DNA of 64,000 nucleotides from Bradyrhizobiaceae bacterium Ga0074131 (GTDB lineage: Bacteria > Pseudomonadota > Alphaproteobacteria > Rhizobiales > Xanthobacteraceae), in the NCBI GenBank assembly GCA_001464035.1, contig LNEC01000012.1:1-64000 (forward strand). The letters run 5' to 3'. The position numbers and the translations under genes are program-made. How positions within the stretch are numbered: position 1 is the first letter of the stretch; every line of letters begins with the position of its first letter. Below are positions 19,903 through 30,776 of the stretch, piece after piece. The notes beneath the pieces were generated by a model. That model was not told where the DNA came from. It did not search any database and saw only the letters and a program-made list of their open reading frames with translations.

Positions 19903-20014
19903 TTGAATATTACCACCCGGGACAGACCAGATGGAACGATTTGCTGGCACAGGCAGTTGTTCCCCCGACATTTGGGATTTCCGGGAGTGTTTCAACTCAA
20001 CGACGAGGGGATAC

Positions 20015-20203
20015 ATGATGCCAGTTTTCACGTTTGAGAAGATTTTGCCTCCGGTTCGCCGTGGTCCTATTCCGCCGATCGAGCAAAAGCAGCGTGGCGT
20101 CATCGTCCAGATTCTCGACCGGCTGGTCGAGGCGCGCATCAGGCGGACCCAACGCAAGGAAAAGCGCGTGATTGCCCGCGATGAATTCAAAGCCCTGGAA
20201 TAG
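20015..20203 (+). CDS. Small basic protein (62 aa)
   Basis: A 62-residue frame beginning MMPVFTFEKILPPVRRG with a GAGGGG ribosome site. The centre is a predicted helix (VIVQILDRLVEARIRR) and the C-terminus is strongly basic (RTQRKEKRVIARDE). It has no membrane segment. A candidate sigma-54 promoter lies about 115 bases upstream. No named family is recognised. The frame is open further upstream to 19931, but those residues look non-coding. Confidence 0.6.
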   Translation: MMPVFTFEKILPPVRRGPIPPIEQKQRGVIVQILDRLVEARIRRTQRKEKRVIARDEFKALE

Positions 20204-20206
20204 GCG

Positions 20207-21103
20207 TTAGTTGACGCGCTGCATCAGCAGGCTGCTCCAGCCTTCGATGACAAGATGTTTTCTCAGAATCAGCCCGCGCAAGCGGTAGGCGGCGACCACG
20301 CCCTGCGCCTGCGGCGGCAACAGTCCCGACAGGATCACCAACGCCGATGCCGCGAGATGCTCCGCCATCGGCGTCGCCATTTGCCGCAGCGGATTGGCGA
20401 GAATGTTTGCCAGCACCAGGTCGAACGGCGCTCGCCCCCAAAATTCCGGCGCTGAGAAGCCGGTGGCGTGAACGGCCTGCACCAGGCCGCCGGCGCCGTT
20501 GAGCCGGGCGTTCTCCCCGGCCACCCGCACCGCGAGCGGATCGATGTCGCTCGCCAGCACTTTTATTCGCAGCGCCCTGGCGGCGGCGATGGCGAGCACG
20601 CCGGTGCCGGTCCCGAGATCGAGCACGCGGCGGGGGAGCTGCGCCTTCAGCACCTCGTCGAGCAGCAGCAGGCAGCCGCGCGTGGTGCCGTGATGCCCGG
20701 TGCCGAACGCCAGCGCCGCCTCGATCTCGATGCCGAGTTTGTTGGGCGGCACTCTTGAGCGATCATGCCGGCCGTGCACGACGAAACGCCCGGCGCGGAC
20801 CGGGACCAGTTCATCGAGACTCGCCCTTACCCAATCCCTGGCTTCGACGGTGTCGAACGCGATGGACTGCGCGACCCCGTCGCCGGCGGCGCGGCCGACC
20901 AGTTCGCGGATCGCGCTTTCGTCCGGCAACGCGGCGAAATGCATGGTGATGTCCCAGCGCCCGCCTGCCCCCTCGAACGCGGTGATCGCGGCCTGGCCCT
21001 CGACCAGGCTCTCGTTCAGGAGATCCACCACGCGTTTCGCGGCCGGCTCGTTGCCTATCGCAAAGCTGGCGCGGCGGGTGGCGGGGGTGAGGGCGGGGGT
21101 CAT
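20207..21103 (-). CDS. prmA: Ribosomal protein L11 methyltransferase
   Basis: S-adenosylmethionine-dependent trimethylation of ribosomal protein L11. It has 298 residues. The SAM-binding motif I DLGTGTGVLAIAA is present, then a DIDPLAVRVA acidic loop, and the substrate-amine motif LANILANPL (NPPY-like position in PrmA) is visible. The N-terminal L11-recognition domain is shorter or more diverged than in E. coli. ATG 21103 fits homologues; the longer frame upstream is unlikely coding. It ends four bases from the convergent small gene. Confidence 0.92.
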   Translation of the reverse strand: MTPALTPATRRASFAIGNEPAAKRVVDLLNESLVEGQAAITAFEGAGGRWDITMHFAALPDESAIRELVGRAAGDGVAQSIAFDTVEARDWVRASLDELVPVRAGRFVVHGRHDRSRVPPNKLGIEIEAALAFGTGHHGTTRGCLLLLDEVLKAQLPRRVLDLGTGTGVLAIAAARALRIKVLASDIDPLAVRVAGENARLNGAGGLVQAVHATGFSAPEFWGRAPFDLVLANILANPLRQMATPMAEHLAASALVILSGLLPPQAQGVVAAYRLRGLILRKHLVIEGWSSLLMQRVN

Positions 21104-21427
21104 CAGGGTCCGGGGAAATTGGCGCGACGGGGCGCGTGAGCCTGTCGGTATCAGAGGCGGGGGGTTATTCGGCAGGTTCTGCGTTCGGATGTTTTCCCAT
21201 CCGATTCCATATCCCGTTCCTCTCGGATACAGCAGTTGTCCCAATGGTCATATAGCGAACATAACCGGATTGTTCACAGTCCGGCGGCCGGGATTTGCAC
21301 TGTATATCCACTGCCTTTTCCCCGAAGTCATCCACCGGTTTTCCACAGCCTGTCCACAGGCTTTTCGACCGGTTGGATCGTCATGGCAAGAAGCGAAGCG
21401 GCGATGCGTGTGGCCGGCGGGTCAGGC
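21104..21427. other. Intergenic region upstream of prmA with DnaA-box-like and SOS-half-site-like motifs
   Basis: No gene is seen. It holds one TTWTNCACA match (ttttccaca, 21339-21347), nearby near-matches (tgtccacag just after it, ttgttcaca around 21269), and a degenerate LexA-like half site (atgttcgctatat on the minus strand, around 21246-21262). These could regulate prmA, whose promoter must lie here. They are too few to argue for a replication origin. Confidence 0.3.
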
Positions 21428-21565
21428 TCAGCGCGCGACTGACGGTCGCCAGGAGAGGTCGTCGGTCCACAAATAGATCGCGATCGCGGCCAGGCACAGC
21501 ACGAGGCCGATCCAGAACATCGGCGAATGGTGGATCGGTCGGCGCTCGCGAGCAGGAGACTTCAT
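21428..21565 (-). CDS. Small single-pass membrane protein (45 aa)
   Basis: A 45-codon frame from ATG 21565 with an excellent ribosome site (GAGGTAAGCGA). The N-terminus is basic (KSPARERRPIHHS), one hydrophobic helix follows (MFWIGLVLCLAAIAIYLW, residues ~16-33), and the tail is polar with two Trp. Good translation signals and clean membrane topology support a real gene. The family is not named. Confidence 0.7.
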   Translation of the reverse strand: MKSPARERRPIHHSPMFWIGLVLCLAAIAIYLWTDDLSWRPSVAR

Positions 21566-21669
21566 TCGCTTACCTCATGGGCTCGTTGCCGCCGCCGCAT
21601 GCTTAGCAGTTTGCGAGGGAGCGGCAAGCGCGTGCCGCCGAAGAGCCTGTAGTCCCTCGCCACGGCCGC

Positions 21670-23271
21670 TCACTTGAACAGCGCGCGGTGATCGCCCAGG
21701 ATCACGCGGGCGGCGTTGTGGCCGGGCGCGCCGGTGACGCCGCCGCCGGGATGCGCGCCGCTGCCGCAATGATAGAGGCCCTTCAGGGGTCCGCGGTAAT
21801 CGGCGTGGCCCAGCATCGGCCGCGCCGAGAACAATTGATTGAGCGTCAGCGCGCCGTGAAAGATGTCGCCGCCGAGCAGCCCGAACTGGCGCTCCAGATC
21901 GAGCGGCGACAGCATCTGGCGGCCGATCACGCTGGCGCCAAATCCCGGCGCGTATCGGTCCACCGTCGCGATCATGAGATCGGCGACCTCCTCGCGATGA
22001 TCATCCCACGATCTGCCGCCGGATAATTCCGGCGCAACATGCTGGCAGAACAGGCTGGCGACGTGCTGGCCCGGCGGGCACAGCGTGTCATCCAGCGTGG
22101 AGGGGATCAGCAGCTCGACCACAGGCGCGCGGCTCCAGCCGTGTGCGCGGGCGTCCTGCCAGGCGCGGTCCATATAGTCGAGGCTGGGAGCGATGATGAT
22201 GCCGGCGGTAAGATGATCGCCGGCGCCCGGCAGCGCGGTGAACGAGGGCAGCGCGTCGAGCGCGACGTTCATCCGGAAGGTGCCGGAGCCGTTGCGCCAG
22301 TTCCTGATGCGGCCGAGGAATTCCGCCGGCAGCGCATCGGCCGCAATAAGCCGCGTATACAGCAGCTTCGGATTGACCCCGGAGGCGACATATTTGGTGC
22401 GTATGGTCTCGCCGTCGTCGAGGATGACGCCGACCACGCGGTCGCGTTCGACGATAACCTCGCGCACCCCGGCCTCAGTCTCGATCTCGACGCCATGGCC
22501 GCGGGCCGCCTTCGCCATCGCCTGCGTGATCGCGCCCATGCCGCCGATGGCGTGGCCCCAGACGCCCTTCTTGCCGTTCACCTCGCCGAAGGCATGGTGC
22601 AGCATCACATAGGCCGAGCCGGCCGCGTAGGGACTGGCGTAATTGCCGACAATGGCATCGAAGCCGAACAGCGCCTTGACCAGATCGCTCTCGAACGTCT
22701 CGTCCAGCATCTCGCCGGCCGAACGCGTGAACAGGTCGAGCAGCGAGCGCTGCTGCTCCAGCGACAGCCGGTTCAGGATGCCGGCGGTGCCGAGCGCGTT
22801 GACGGCCTCGCGGATCGCGCCGACGCCGAATCCCTGAACGATGTTCGGCGGCGGCCGCAGCACGAAGGCGCGCAGCACGTCGGCGACCCCCTCGAGCTCG
22901 CGCGTGAATGCATCGATTCTGACGGCGTCGCGTTCGCTGAGTTTTGCTATCGATTGACGGGTGCGGCCCTCGCCCGTCAGCAGATAGCTGCCATCGGAGG
23001 CGGGCAAGAAGTTCTGCGCGCGGCGCTCGACGATTCGCAGACCGTGCTCGGCCAGCTTGAGGTCTGCCATGATCTGCGGATTGAGCAGGCTGACGGTGTA
23101 GGCCGCCACCGAGTTGCGGAACCCGGGATGGAATTCCTCCGTCACCGCGGCGCCGCCGACCACCTTGCGGCGTTCGACCACCTTCACGCGCAGGCCGGCC
23201 ATCGCCAGATAGGCCGCGCAGGTGAGGCCGTTATGGCCCGCGCCGATGATGACGATGTCGGTCTCGTTCAT
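21670..23271 (-). CDS. FAD-dependent oxidoreductase, phytoene-desaturase-like (PYROXD2 group)
   Basis: NAD(P)/FAD-dependent oxidoreductase of COG1233 (533 residues). The dinucleotide-binding motif is at the N-terminus (IVIIGAGHNGLTCAAYLA, residues 6-23), followed by VVERRKVVGGAA, which ligates FAD. The C-terminal CrtI-type signature with HCGSGAHPGGGVTGAPGHNAA is typical of the PYROXD2-like branch. No carotenoid genes are adjacent, so a desaturase role in pigment synthesis is not supported and the substrate is open. It stands alone between a small membrane gene and an intergenic repeat. Confidence 0.87.
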   Translation of the reverse strand: MNETDIVIIGAGHNGLTCAAYLAMAGLRVKVVERRKVVGGAAVTEEFHPGFRNSVAAYTVSLLNPQIMADLKLAEHGLRIVERRAQNFLPASDGSYLLTGEGRTRQSIAKLSERDAVRIDAFTRELEGVADVLRAFVLRPPPNIVQGFGVGAIREAVNALGTAGILNRLSLEQQRSLLDLFTRSAGEMLDETFESDLVKALFGFDAIVGNYASPYAAGSAYVMLHHAFGEVNGKKGVWGHAIGGMGAITQAMAKAARGHGVEIETEAGVREVIVERDRVVGVILDDGETIRTKYVASGVNPKLLYTRLIAADALPAEFLGRIRNWRNGSGTFRMNVALDALPSFTALPGAGDHLTAGIIIAPSLDYMDRAWQDARAHGWSRAPVVELLIPSTLDDTLCPPGQHVASLFCQHVAPELSGGRSWDDHREEVADLMIATVDRYAPGFGASVIGRQMLSPLDLERQFGLLGGDIFHGALTLNQLFSARPMLGHADYRGPLKGLYHCGSGAHPGGGVTGAPGHNAARVILGDHRALFK

Positions 23272-23292
23272 ATCCGCTCAAGAAAGAAATGG

Positions 23293-23374
23293 TGTCATTC
23301 CGGGATGGTCCGAAGGACCAGACCCGGAATCTCGAAATTCCGGCTTCGATGCTTCGCATCGCCCCGGCATGACG
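23293..23374. repeat. Imperfect inverted repeat, 'cattccggg' family
   Basis: Starts tgtcattccggg and ends gccccggcatgacg. Two internal hairpins are present: ggtccgaaggacc and gatgcttcgcatc. This composite resembles dispersed intergenic elements of Bradyrhizobium. Only this copy is in the window, apart from a decayed piece near 2229-2262. Confidence 0.55.
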
Positions 23375-23538
23375 TTTGCAATCCTTAGCGAAGATGTGAA
23401 TGGCGGCACAGGGCTAAGTGACACTTTGGTTCCCGGGCCCGCATTGCCCGCGGTCCCGCCCTATGCTCTATCCCCTGTGTCCGGCGTCCTTGCCGGCATT
23501 CCCGCCGCCGGCTTCGCCGGATCCAAGCCGGAGCGTGC

Positions 23539-25824
23539 ATGACTTCACCAGATCCGTCCGCCGTCCCGGACGCCGCTGCCGTTGACCGAAACCGGCTGGT
23601 GCTGGTCGTCTACACATCAGCGATCTTCGTCAGCGCGCTGCTGCTGTTCTCGGTGCAGCCGCTGTTCACCAAGATGGTGCTGCCGCGGCTCGGCGGCTCG
23701 CCGGCGGTGTGGTCGGTGGCGATGGTGTTCTTCCAGTCGCTGCTGCTCGGCGGCTACGCCTATGCGCATTACCTGATGCAGATTCGCAGCCGCGTCGTAC
23801 CCGCCGCGATCCATCTGGTGCTGCTGGCGGTCGCCTTGCTGACGCTGCCGCTGTCGATTGCGGGCGGCTGGGGCGAGCCGCCGGGCTCGGGCTATGCGTT
23901 CTGGCTGCTCGGCCTGTTCGCGGTCTCGATCGGGTTGCCGTTTTTCGCGCTGGCGGCCAACAATCCGCTGCTGCAGGCCTGGTTCGTCCGCACCGGGCAT
24001 CCGAACGGCCCCGATCCCTATTTTCTCTATGCCTCCTCGAATATCGGCAGTTTCCTGGCGCTGTTGTCCTACCCGGTGCTGCTGGAGCCGATGTTCACGC
24101 TGCGCACGCAAAACCTGATCTGGACCGGCGGCTATGGCCTGTTGATCGTCCTGATTGCGGCTTGCGCGGTGCTGATGCTGCGCTCACCGGCCATGGCCGG
24201 CGCCGATCGGCTCGCCGAGGATACTGACGCGCCGGCGCCGCCGTGGATCCTGCGCGCGCGCTGGATATTCCTCGCCGCGGTGCCGTCGGGCCTGCTGATC
24301 GCGGTGACCGCGCATATCTCCACCGACGTCGCGGCGGCCCCGCTGCTGTGGGTGCTGCCGCTGTCGCTCTACCTGCTGACCTGGGTGCTGGTGTTCCAGT
24401 CCCGGCCGCTGCTGCCGCACAAATGGATGCTGCTGCTGCAGCCGCTGGCGATCGCGGGCCTGATCCTGCTGCTCGCCTTCGGCGGCGAGCAAAACCTGCT
24501 GCTGACGCTCGGCGGGCACCAGCTCGGCTTCTTCGTCATCGCGATGGCCTGCCACGGCGAACTGGCGCGGACCCGCCCGGCTGCGAAACACCTCACCGGT
24601 TTCTATGTCGCGCTGTCGTTCGGCGGCATGGTCGGCGGCCTGTTCGCCGGACTGATCGCGCCGTTCACCTTCTCGTGGATCGCCGAATACCCGATCCTGC
24701 TGGCCTGCGCGGCGTTGTGCCGCCCCGCCGGCGGCGACGAGCGCTTCGCGCACTGGAGCCGCTGGTACTGGCCGTTGCTTGCCGTGCTCGCGGCTGCGCT
24801 GATCGCACCGGCTTATTTCGATGGCAAGGTGATGCGGTGGCTGGAGACGAACCGGTTCCTGGTGATCGGCGACATCGCGGTGCTCTCGGTGTTGCTGGCG
24901 CTCGCCCTGAATGCCAATCGCTGGAAGGTCTTTGCGACCGTCGCGCTGGCACTGGCGCTGATCCGAATCTATCCGTCGGACGACGGCCGGGTGGAGACCG
25001 TGCGCAGCTTCTTCGGCGTGCACAAGATCGTGGTGACGCCGAACGGCCAGTATCACGTGCTGATGCACGGCACCACGATTCACGGCGCTGAAAAACGCCA
25101 GAACGACGACGGCACGCCGGTGACCGGGCGACCGGTGCCGATCACCTACTATCATCGGGATGGCGGCATCGGTCAGGCGATCGCGGCGGTGCGCGAGCGC
25201 AAGGGCGCGGGCCTGCGCGTCGCGGTGATCGGGCTCGGCTCCGGCACGCTTGCCTGCGCTTCGGAGCAAGGCGAAAGCTGGAAGTTCTTCGAGATCGACC
25301 AGACGATGGTCGATACCGCGAAGGATCCGAAATATTTCAGCTACATCCAGAAATGCGAACCGGACATGAAGCCGGTGATCGGCGATGCGCGGCTGACCTT
25401 CGCCAAGGAGCCCGCCGGGTCCTATGACCTGATCATCGTCGACGCCTATTCGTCGGACGCGATCCCGGTTCATCTCGCCACCGAAGAGGCAATGGCAATC
25501 TACAAGGAGAGGCTGGCGCCCCAGGGCGTGGTCGCGATGCACGTCTCCAACCGGCATCTGGAACTGTCCAGCGTCGTGGTCGGCATCGCGGACGCCAACG
25601 ATCTCAAGAGCTGGGTCTACAGCGAAGACACCAGCCGCGACGCCGAGTACATCTTCTCGACCACCGTGGTGGTCTCGGCCCGCGAGGAGGCCGACATCGG
25701 CAAGCTGGCGTCATCGGAGCAATGGGCCCTGACCGAAGCCGAAGACGACGAGCGGGTCTGGACCGACGACTATTCGAACGTGCTCGGCGCGGTGTGGCGG
25801 CGGCTGCAGAAGGGCGAGGAATAG
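23539..25824 (+). CDS. Fused MFS-like membrane domain / spermidine-synthase-like protein
   Basis: A 761-residue two-domain protein. Residues ~15-490 contain about a dozen hydrophobic helices (SLLLGGYAYAHYLM early, FALAANNPLLQAWF). Residues ~520-740 are a spermidine-synthase-like Rossmann domain: VAVIGLGSGTLACASEQG as the SAM-binding motif I, 'FFEIDQTMVDTA', GDARLTF and DLIIVDAYSSDAIP. The aminopropyl-transfer catalytic Asp region is retained (VDAYSSD). The architecture is known as 'fused MFS/spermidine synthase', with no established substrate. It stands alone. Confidence 0.88.
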   Translation: MTSPDPSAVPDAAAVDRNRLVLVVYTSAIFVSALLLFSVQPLFTKMVLPRLGGSPAVWSVAMVFFQSLLLGGYAYAHYLMQIRSRVVPAAIHLVLLAVALLTLPLSIAGGWGEPPGSGYAFWLLGLFAVSIGLPFFALAANNPLLQAWFVRTGHPNGPDPYFLYASSNIGSFLALLSYPVLLEPMFTLRTQNLIWTGGYGLLIVLIAACAVLMLRSPAMAGADRLAEDTDAPAPPWILRARWIFLAAVPSGLLIAVTAHISTDVAAAPLLWVLPLSLYLLTWVLVFQSRPLLPHKWMLLLQPLAIAGLILLLAFGGEQNLLLTLGGHQLGFFVIAMACHGELARTRPAAKHLTGFYVALSFGGMVGGLFAGLIAPFTFSWIAEYPILLACAALCRPAGGDERFAHWSRWYWPLLAVLAAALIAPAYFDGKVMRWLETNRFLVIGDIAVLSVLLALALNANRWKVFATVALALALIRIYPSDDGRVETVRSFFGVHKIVVTPNGQYHVLMHGTTIHGAEKRQNDDGTPVTGRPVPITYYHRDGGIGQAIAAVRERKGAGLRVAVIGLGSGTLACASEQGESWKFFEIDQTMVDTAKDPKYFSYIQKCEPDMKPVIGDARLTFAKEPAGSYDLIIVDAYSSDAIPVHLATEEAMAIYKERLAPQGVVAMHVSNRHLELSSVVVGIADANDLKSWVYSEDTSRDAEYIFSTTVVVSAREEADIGKLASSEQWALTEAEDDERVWTDDYSNVLGAVWRRLQKGEE

Positions 25825-25910
25825 GCCGGCGTGGAATAATACTTCGATGGCGGCGGAACTATTCCGGTTTGAGCGTGTTGGGGGCCCGACACAATCAACC
25901 GGAGATACCA

Positions 25911-26237
25911 ATGAAAAAGCTCGCAATTTCTCTGATGGTCGGCGCGGCCGCGCTGCTCGCCACCGCCGCTTCCGCCGCTCCGCTCACCAACGGCATCGTG
26001 GCGCTGCCTGAGAGCAACGTCGAACAGGTTCGCATGGTCTGCAACGAGAACGGCCGCTGCTGGCGCGAGCGCAGCCAGCGCCGCGTCATCATCCGTGAAT
26101 CCTACGGTTACGACCGTGGGCGCCGCTATGGCCATCGCGATCGCGGCTACCATCGCGGCTACGACCACGGCGATCGCGGCGGCGTCGGCATTCGCGCTCC
26201 TGGCGTCAGCATTGGTATCGGTTCCGGCCGCTACTGA
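25911..26237 (+). CDS. Small exported Gly/Arg/Tyr/His-rich protein
   Basis: 108 residues with a clear signal peptide (KKLAISLMVGAAALLATAASA, residues 2-22). The mature part has two Cys (VCNENGRCW), then a basic region rich in Arg, Gly, Tyr and His (YDRGRRYGHRDRGYHRGYDHG), and a glycine-rich end (APGVSIGIGSGRY). Proteins of this composition are frequent as secreted or cell-surface hypotheticals in Bradyrhizobium. An intrinsic terminator follows directly. Confidence 0.75.
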   Translation: MKKLAISLMVGAAALLATAASAAPLTNGIVALPESNVEQVRMVCNENGRCWRERSQRRVIIRESYGYDRGRRYGHRDRGYHRGYDHGDRGGVGIRAPGVSIGIGSGRY

Positions 26238-26256
26238 TCCGGCCTTTTCCGAATCT

Positions 26257-26288
26257 GGCCCCGGCGTTTCGCGCCGGGGCCTTTTTTT
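26257..26288 (+). terminator. Intrinsic terminator
   Basis: A GC stem ggccccggcg / cgccggggcc with a short loop tttcg is immediately followed by seven T. It lies 20 bases after the stop of the small exported protein. It is the clearest rho-independent terminator in the window. Confidence 0.9.
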
Positions 26289-26335
26289 GTGGGCTACGGT
26301 GGGGCGGCAGCGATATTCAACGCCACGCCCCCGCG

Positions 26336-27127
26336 TCAATTCTGATAGGTGAACGCTCTGCGCGGCTGATAATACGGCCGCGGCTGGTAATAACCCGGCG
26401 GCGCGTATTGCGGCGCATAGCCGCGATCCTGGTAATATTGCTCGCGCGGATAGACCTGCGCGCCATAAAGCCGCCGGCTGCCGGGCGCCGGGTAGCGCGC
26501 CTCCGTCGAAGAACCGTCGGCCGGATAGACGTAGCCGTCATCGGCCATGGCCCGTTGCTCGACCTGTCCCTGCACGCCCGGCCGCGGCGCCAGCATGATC
26601 GGATCACCGGCGGCGTTGTATTGCGGTGCAGGGGCAGCGATCTCGCGACGCGCCACGGCGGTGTTGGCGCGGCTCCGCGGGTTGCGCGCCAGGGCCACCT
26701 GCGAGGAGCCGGTGAGCGTCACGCTGGCGTTGAGCACGCCGTCCTTTTGCACCAGCGCATACAGCGTCGCGGCGTTGGCGCGCGACAGCCGCACGCAGCC
26801 ATGCGACGCCGGACTGCCGAGACGGTTCAGCGAATCGGTGCCATGAATGGCATGGCCCGACCTGGTGAAGAAGATCGCGTGCGGCATCGGCGCGTCGTCG
26901 AACTCCTTGGAGTAGTGGTCCTCCTCCATGCGGAAGGTCTTGAAACTGCCGTTCGGCGTTTCATGGGAGGGCAGGCCGGTCGAGACCGGCCACTGATAGC
27001 GCTCCACGCCGTCGACCGCGACGGTCATCAGCTGGGCATTCTTGTCGACGGTGATGGCGATTTTGGCCTGCGCGGAACTGCTGGCGAACAGCATCAGACC
27101 GGTGACGGCGATGAGGAAGGAACGCAT
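26336..27127 (-). CDS. L,D-transpeptidase (YkuD/ErfK family)
   Basis: Periplasmic L,D-transpeptidase (263 residues) making 3-3 peptidoglycan cross-links or attaching proteins. A signal peptide occupies about residues 2-21. The YkuD domain spans residues 22-135. The catalytic signature is complete: His92/His95 in HAIHG and Cys111 in SHGCVRLS. The C-terminal ~110 residues are low-complexity, rich in Pro, Tyr, Arg and Gln (PQYAPPGYYQPRPYYQPRR), probably a wall-contacting tail. ATG 27127 is set by the signal peptide. It converges with the gene ended by the terminator. Confidence 0.92.
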   Translation of the reverse strand: MRSFLIAVTGLMLFASSSAQAKIAITVDKNAQLMTVAVDGVERYQWPVSTGLPSHETPNGSFKTFRMEEDHYSKEFDDAPMPHAIFFTRSGHAIHGTDSLNRLGSPASHGCVRLSRANAATLYALVQKDGVLNASVTLTGSSQVALARNPRSRANTAVARREIAAPAPQYNAAGDPIMLAPRPGVQGQVEQRAMADDGYVYPADGSSTEARYPAPGSRRLYGAQVYPREQYYQDRGYAPQYAPPGYYQPRPYYQPRRAFTYQN

Positions 27128-27414
27128 TTTTTTACCTTTGGCCTCCGGGCCTTTCAACCGTGCTTCGACGCACGCCGCTCTCACCGTCCCCGGCATCACT
27201 ATGCCCGGAATGCGGGTTTGGTTCCAGCCGCCTGCGAGAGGTTCGTTAATGTGCCGCGGGGCACAAGCATGGCGCTTCGGAGCCACAGCGGCTGAGCCGA
27301 AGCTATATCCGCCGATCTGAGGTCCGGCCGTCGCGAATTCGCCACCGCGACGCAACTTTTCGGCCGCAACGGCGTTGCAAACTCAGCCCGTCCTGGCGAA
27401 TCGTGGGAATTCAG

Positions 27415-27732
27415 ATGAAAAAGAAGATCAGCGCTGTCTCGCTGCCGGCCGGTTTGCCCGCAAGGTTCCTTCTCGCGGCGGCGGCGATCATCCTCGCTCT
27501 TCTCGCCATGCCGCAGTTCGCGAATGCCCAGGGCATCGTGCGCGGCGCGCAGGAAGGTTCCAGGGAAGGTAACCGGATTGCCGGCCCGGTGGGCGGGGTG
27601 GTCGGCGGCGCGGTCGGCGCCGGTGTCGGCGGCGCCATGGGCGCCGTGAAGGGCGTGTTCGGGATCAACGACCGCGGCTATCGCTGCCGCGGTTATTACG
27701 ATCGCCGCAACCGGTTTCACTGCTACCGGTAA
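27415..27732 (+). CDS. Small exported glycine-zipper protein
   Basis: 105 residues with a long basic n-region and signal peptide ending near AMPQFANAQ. The mature part has a Gly-rich zipper (GPVGGVVGGAVGAGVGGAMG), characteristic of small outer-membrane/periplasmic glycine-zipper proteins. It ends with a Cys-containing aromatic tail (YRCRGYYDRRNRFHCYR). The ribosome site is weak (GGGAA). Function unknown. Confidence 0.7.
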   Translation: MKKKISAVSLPAGLPARFLLAAAAIILALLAMPQFANAQGIVRGAQEGSREGNRIAGPVGGVVGGAVGAGVGGAMGAVKGVFGINDRGYRCRGYYDRRNRFHCYR

Positions 27733-27749
27733 GCTGCGCCCCTATCGCG

Positions 27750-29431
<1,682 letters not shown>

Positions 29432-29573
29432 GCGGGACTACGAAGTTCGGATTGGAAATGCCGGAAGGGCCAGGGCCGCACCGCGGCGCGCTTGGAGCAG
29501 AGGAGGGCGAGCAGCCACAGATAGGAACATCAGGCGCATTGCGCAATCGCTGCGTCCACTGAAAACGAGCCGG

Positions 29574-30311
29574 TCAAATATTCGCGAGGTCGCCCGGATC
29601 CCCGGCGGCGTCGAAACGCGCGACGAGATCGGCGGGCAGCGCCACCAGTTGCGCCGAACGATCGATCGAACCGCCAAAGATGGCGGCGGCGGCGACCTGT
29701 TTGGCGAGCCGCGTATACTCGGACCATACCAGGTTGAGCATCAGGGGCGGCTGCTCGCCGGCTGCGAGCATCCGCCCGCAGCGCTCGATGGCGCCTTCCG
29801 TCAGCCACCATCGCTGCGCCAGTGTGACAAGTTTTCTGAAATGGCGGAGCCTGCCGGTTTGCCGGGAGGGGGGAACGCCCGCCAGTTCGGCGCAGTGGCC
29901 GAGCCAGTTGAGGCCCGCCACAATGGCAATCGAGAAATCCGCTGTCGCGGTGCCGGTGAAATCGATCACGGTATCGCCGTGGGGACGCTGGAAAAGGTAG
30001 GCGTCGATCATGTCGATCTGACGCGCGGGCGCATGCAGCAGCCCGAATTCCTGACCGGGCACCGCCACCACATACTGCATCGCTTCCAGCCTTGTGTGAT
30101 CCCAGACCGAGCCGACATCGCCATCGGTGTCCGCCAGCGTCCGCTTGCAGGCCGGATAGATCAGTTGGCCCTGGTCGACGGCGGCGAGATAGCGGGGAAC
30201 GCGCTGGCGCAGGTCTTCGAGCAGAGCGTCAGGTGGGGAGAGACCGGCCGGCGGTTGCTTCGCCGCCGGGCTCCCGAACAGCTGCCTTTTTGGATGCAAC
30301 CAGTCGAACAA
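29574..30311 (-). CDS. Hypothetical protein (245 aa)
   Basis: No named family is recognised. It is mostly soluble with several Trp-containing helices (GLNWLGHCAELAG, AQRWWLTEGAIERC) and an apparent His-Asp-Thr segment (RPHGDTVIDFTG). The only start candidate at the end of the frame is TTG (30311), with no ATG near, so the start is uncertain. It sits between the ABC operon and the hic module, with no evident link to either. Confidence 0.55.
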   Translation of the reverse strand: MFDWLHPKRQLFGSPAAKQPPAGLSPPDALLEDLRQRVPRYLAAVDQGQLIYPACKRTLADTDGDVGSVWDHTRLEAMQYVVAVPGQEFGLLHAPARQIDMIDAYLFQRPHGDTVIDFTGTATADFSIAIVAGLNWLGHCAELAGVPPSRQTGRLRHFRKLVTLAQRWWLTEGAIERCGRMLAAGEQPPLMLNLVWSEYTRLAKQVAAAAIFGGSIDRSAQLVALPADLVARFDAAGDPGDLANI

Positions 30312-30456
30312 GTCCGCCGCCCCGGTGGGTTCGCGCGGATGTTAGACCCGCTCGACGAAATGATCGACCACCTTTTCTCGACGCCGGCGAGGCTGGAAAA
30401 ATGCGCTTGAGCGGCCGGGCGCACAGTCGAAGAGTCGCGGCCGACGACTTGCGCTC

Positions 30457-30750
30457 TCACTCTGCCGCATGGGCGCGAGCGGGAAACTCGACGAACGCGA
30501 TCACGGCATCCTTTGCATCTTCAAGAAATTCCGGGTCGCTGCGCAACTGGTCAATGGTGCTCGGCGGCTTGAAGCCGGTGGAACCGTCGGGGTTGGCCCA
30601 GTCTTCGGCGGCAAATTGCAGGACTTCGACGGCCTGCTGCATGGCTTCGTCGACGGTGTCCCCGCCGGTGAAAACGCCGGGAATATCGGGAAACGACACG
30701 CCGTAGCAGCTGTCGGTATCCTTGTGGATCAATGCGATGTAGTGCGGCAT
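30457..30750 (-). CDS. hicB: HicB-family antitoxin
   Basis: HicB-type antitoxin of the type II hicAB system (97 residues). The partially degraded RNase-H-like HicB fold is visible: 'YIALIHKD...YGVSFPDIPGVFTGGDTVDEAMQQAVEVLQ'. The DIPG and GDT..EA motifs are diagnostic. There is no clear C-terminal DNA-binding domain, so it may be of the shorter type. The AGGAG site and ATG 30750 follow hicA on the same strand. Its partner toxin appears truncated. Confidence 0.85.
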   Translation of the reverse strand: MPHYIALIHKDTDSCYGVSFPDIPGVFTGGDTVDEAMQQAVEVLQFAAEDWANPDGSTGFKPPSTIDQLRSDPEFLEDAKDAVIAFVEFPARAHAAE

Positions 30751-30776
30751 CGCGGTCTCCTAATCCTTATCCCAGC

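Noticed and set aside
21339..21360. Possible replication origin
   Set aside because: Only one full DnaA-box match, no iterons or AT-rich unwinding block, and no dnaA, dnaN, hemE or parA genes nearby.
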